Of a stretch of DNA of 64,000 nt, positions 62,122 through 64,000 are shown in pieces; position 1 is the first letter of the stretch, and every line of letters begins with the position of its first letter. This DNA comes from Demequina muriae (GTDB lineage Bacteria > Actinomycetota > Actinomycetes > Actinomycetales > Demequinaceae): positions 2,418,001 to 2,482,000 of the forward strand of contig NZ_JAUHQA010000001.1 of the NCBI RefSeq assembly GCF_030418295.1, read 5' to 3'. The position numbers and the translations under genes are program-made. Below the pieces are notes generated by a model. The model was not told the origin of the DNA. It ran no database searches and saw only the letters and a program-made list of their open reading frames with translations.

Positions 62122-64000
62122 TCAGCCGATGCCGTGCACGGGGGCCTTCAGCGGCACGCCGGAGCCGTCCCGACGGCCAGGCTCCGCCGGCAGGTCGACC
62201 GGCTGGCCCGCACCCGATGTCGCGCGTGGGGGAGCGGTGCCCACCCACGCCAGCATCAAGGCGTCCTCGCCCTTCAGGAACCGGTGCGCGCGCACCCCGC
62301 CCGTCGCGCGGCCCTTGCCCGGGTACTCGGTGAAGGGGGTGACCTTCGCTGAGCCCGGCGTCGTGCCGGGCAGAGCCGTCGAGGAGCCCGCGATCGTGAC
62401 GACCACCGCATCGGCCGGGCTGTCCACGACGCCGAAGTACACGGCACGCCGGCCCGGGGTCAGCTTGATCCCGCTGATGCCGCCACCCGACCGTCCTTGT
62501 GCGCGCACCTTCTCCGCGGCGAAGTGCAGCAGCGGGCCGTCATCGGCGACGAACACGAGCGTGGCATCGTCGGGCGCGAGCGCCGCCCCGACCACCACGT
62601 CGCCGTCCTGGAGCGCGATGGCTTCCCAGGCGTCCTTATTGGGCGCGGGCTCGGGCTTCACCCGCTTGACGATTCCGGCGGCCGTGCCGAGCGCCAGGGG
62701 AATCTCGGCGCTCAGCGGAACGAGAGTCACCGCCTCCTCGCCCTTGTCGAGCGTCACCAGTTCGGCGACGGGGCTGCCGCCTCCGAGTGACGGCGGCTCG
62801 CTGGTGGGGGCGAGAGCGGGGACCTCGAGCAGCGACAGCCGGAGGATGCGGCCCTGCGTGGTGACGACGCCCACGTCGGCGCGGGCCGATGCGGGGATGG
62901 CGGCGCGCAGCACGTCGTGGGAGCTGCGCCGGCCGTCGCGAGTGGGCAGCGTGTCGTCGGCGGTGCGGGCGACCAGCCCGGTCGCGGACAGCAGCGCGTA
63001 GCAGGGGGTGTCCTCCACCTCCAGGGGTGCGGCGGCCGATGCGCCAGGCGTAGAGGCGGCCGACGACACGACTCCCGCCTCGGCCAGCAGAATGGTGCGG
63101 CGCGGCGTGCCGTACTCCGCGGCGACGGCATCCATCTCGAGGCCGACGACCTCGCGCAGTCGGGTGGGGGACCCGAGGATCTCCTCCAGCTCGGCGATCT
63201 CGGCGAGCAGCTGCGACTTCTCGTTCTCGAGCTCGAGCCGCGAGAACTTGGTGAGGCGGCGCAGGCGCAGCTCGAGGATGTAGTCGGCCTGGATCTCGGA
63301 GAGGTCGAAGGCGGTGCGGAGGCGCTCGCGCGCCTCGCTCGCGTCCTCGGACGAGCGGATGATCTGGATGACATCGTCGATGTCGAGGATGGCGACCAGG
63401 AGACCGTCCACCAGGTGGAGGCGGTCGCGGCGGGCCTGCAGGCGGTGCTCGGAGCGGCGCTTGACGACCGCGATGCGGTGGTCCACCCAGACCTGCAGCA
63501 TCTCCTTGAGGCCGAGCGTGCGGGGCTCACCGGCGACGAGGGCGACGTTGTTCATCGAGAACGACTCTTCGAGCGGCGTGACCTTGTAGAGCCGCTCGAG
63601 GACTGCTTCAGGATTGAAGCCGTTCTTGATCTCGATCACCAGGCGAAGGCCGTGCTTGCGGTCCGTGAGGTCCGTGACCGCGGTGACGCCCTCGAGCTTC
63701 TTCGCCGACACCGCGTCCTTGATCTTCTCGATCACCTTCTCGGGGCCCACCAGGTACGGCAGCTCGGTGACGACGATGCCTTGGCGGCGGGGCGTGACTT
63801 TCTCGATGCGGCTCGTCGCGCGCGTCTTGAACGCGCCCTTGCCGGTCTCGTAGGCCTGGCGCACACCGTCCAGACCGACGATCTTGCCGCCGCCGGGAAG
63901 GTCGGGGCCGGGGACGAACCGCATCAGCTCGTCGAGGTCCGCCTTGGGGTTGGCGAGCAGGTGGCGGGCCGCGGAGACGACCTCCACCAGGTTGTGCGGT
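62122..64000 (-). CDS. parC: DNA topoisomerase IV subunit A, C-terminal 626 residues (runs off the window)
   Basis: The DNA breakage-reunion subunit partnering ParE. The visible part begins within the core (PHNLVEVVSAARHLLANPKADLDELMRFVPGPDLPGGG) and runs through the tower and coiled-coil. It ends with a C-terminal beta-propeller whose blades show GRILRLSLLEVPAL and KVRAQGRSGGGISGIKL-type repeats. The catalytic tyrosine domain lies past base 64000. No clear GyrA-box is visible in the propeller, which supports ParC over GyrA, though that is not decisive. Confidence 0.92.
   Translation of the reverse strand, partial: PHNLVEVVSAARHLLANPKADLDELMRFVPGPDLPGGGKIVGLDGVRQAYETGKGAFKTRATSRIEKVTPRRQGIVVTELPYLVGPEKVIEKIKDAVSAKKLEGVTAVTDLTDRKHGLRLVIEIKNGFNPEAVLERLYKVTPLEESFSMNNVALVAGEPRTLGLKEMLQVWVDHRIAVVKRRSEHRLQARRDRLHLVDGLLVAILDIDDVIQIIRSSEDASEARERLRTAFDLSEIQADYILELRLRRLTKFSRLELENEKSQLLAEIAELEEILGSPTRLREVVGLEMDAVAAEYGTPRRTILLAEAGVVSSAASTPGASAAAPLEVEDTPCYALLSATGLVARTADDTLPTRDGRRSSHDVLRAAIPASARADVGVVTTQGRILRLSLLEVPALAPTSEPPSLGGGSPVAELVTLDKGEEAVTLVPLSAEIPLALGTAAGIVKRVKPEPAPNKDAWEAIALQDGDVVVGAALAPDDATLVFVADDGPLLHFAAEKVRAQGRSGGGISGIKLTPGRRAVYFGVVDSPADAVVVTIAGSSTALPGTTPGSAKVTPFTEYPGKGRATGGVRAHRFLKGEDALMLAWVGTAPPRATSGAGQPVDLPAEPGRRDGSGVPLKAPVHGIG

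Overview
This is a GC-rich window from an actinobacterium, most likely a Micrococcales member near Cellulomonas or Demequina. That placement is inferred from gene content and not proven. Support includes the actinobacterial qcrCAB/ctaCDEF respiratory set, DUF4191, DUF3043 and DUF4192 proteins, a class F sortase, a type II DAHP synthase, a diphosphate-type phosphofructokinase, and separate ParE/ParC. No tRNA, rRNA, IS element, prophage or CRISPR array is visible. No gene-free stretch exceeds 300 bp; the longest is the 244-bp rpoD leader.

Layout. 1-12,300: glnA (5' end only), an RDD membrane protein, a HAD phosphatase, DUF4191, lipA-lipB, an MMPL transporter, a degenerate membrane kinase, and a lpdA-sucB-epimerase operon. 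Lipoate synthesis therefore sits beside its lipoylated client. 12,300-22,100: pepA, pyrD, a nucleotidyltransferase/phosphoribosyltransferase fusion, an aldo/keto reductase, DUF3043, nadA, a glycerate-kinase-like protein, erpA and a degenerate cysteine-desulfurase fold. 22,100-32,700: the aerobic respiratory chain (ctaCDF forward; ctaE-qcrC-qcrA-qcrB in reverse), with a potassium channel and superoxide dismutase between them, then a degenerate receiver protein and trpD. 32,850-37,430: a very large secreted GH10 xylanase. 37,460-45,730: a DEDD exonuclease/GIY-YIG protein, acyl-CoA ligase, ROK kinase, PlsC-type acyltransferase, diphosphate phosphofructokinase and DAHP synthase. 45,890-53,510: PASTA kinase, LysM transglycosylase, a Rv2175c-like DNA-binding protein, polyprenyl synthase, DUF4192 and the primary sigma factor. 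53,570-64,000: EamA transporter, small membrane protein, GNAT, TspO-like protein, parE, a CHRD protein with a class F sortase, a threonine/serine exporter, and parC (3' end only).

From memory, the gene order glnA-RDD-DUF4191-lipA-lipB ... sucB ... erpA-kinase-ctaC ... ctaE-qcrCAB-trpD-exonuclease ... fadD ... plsC ... aroG-kinase-Rv2175c-idsA follows the Mycobacterium tuberculosis Rv2173-Rv2220 block. The xylanase, superoxide dismutase, channel and several other genes look like lineage-specific additions to this housekeeping frame.

Three signals cut across the window. First, about twenty genes begin 6-7 nt after a TANNNT-like -10 element, as expected of leaderless mRNAs, including several very compact divergent pairs. 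Second, the decamer GGCCGATGCG occurs at 20 or more sites in both orientations, in genes and between them, far above base-composition expectation. Third, several conserved folds have lost their catalytic residues: a desulfurase-like and a kinase-like protein that each contain no lysine at all, a receiver domain without its lysine, and a sortase without an arginine after its cysteine.
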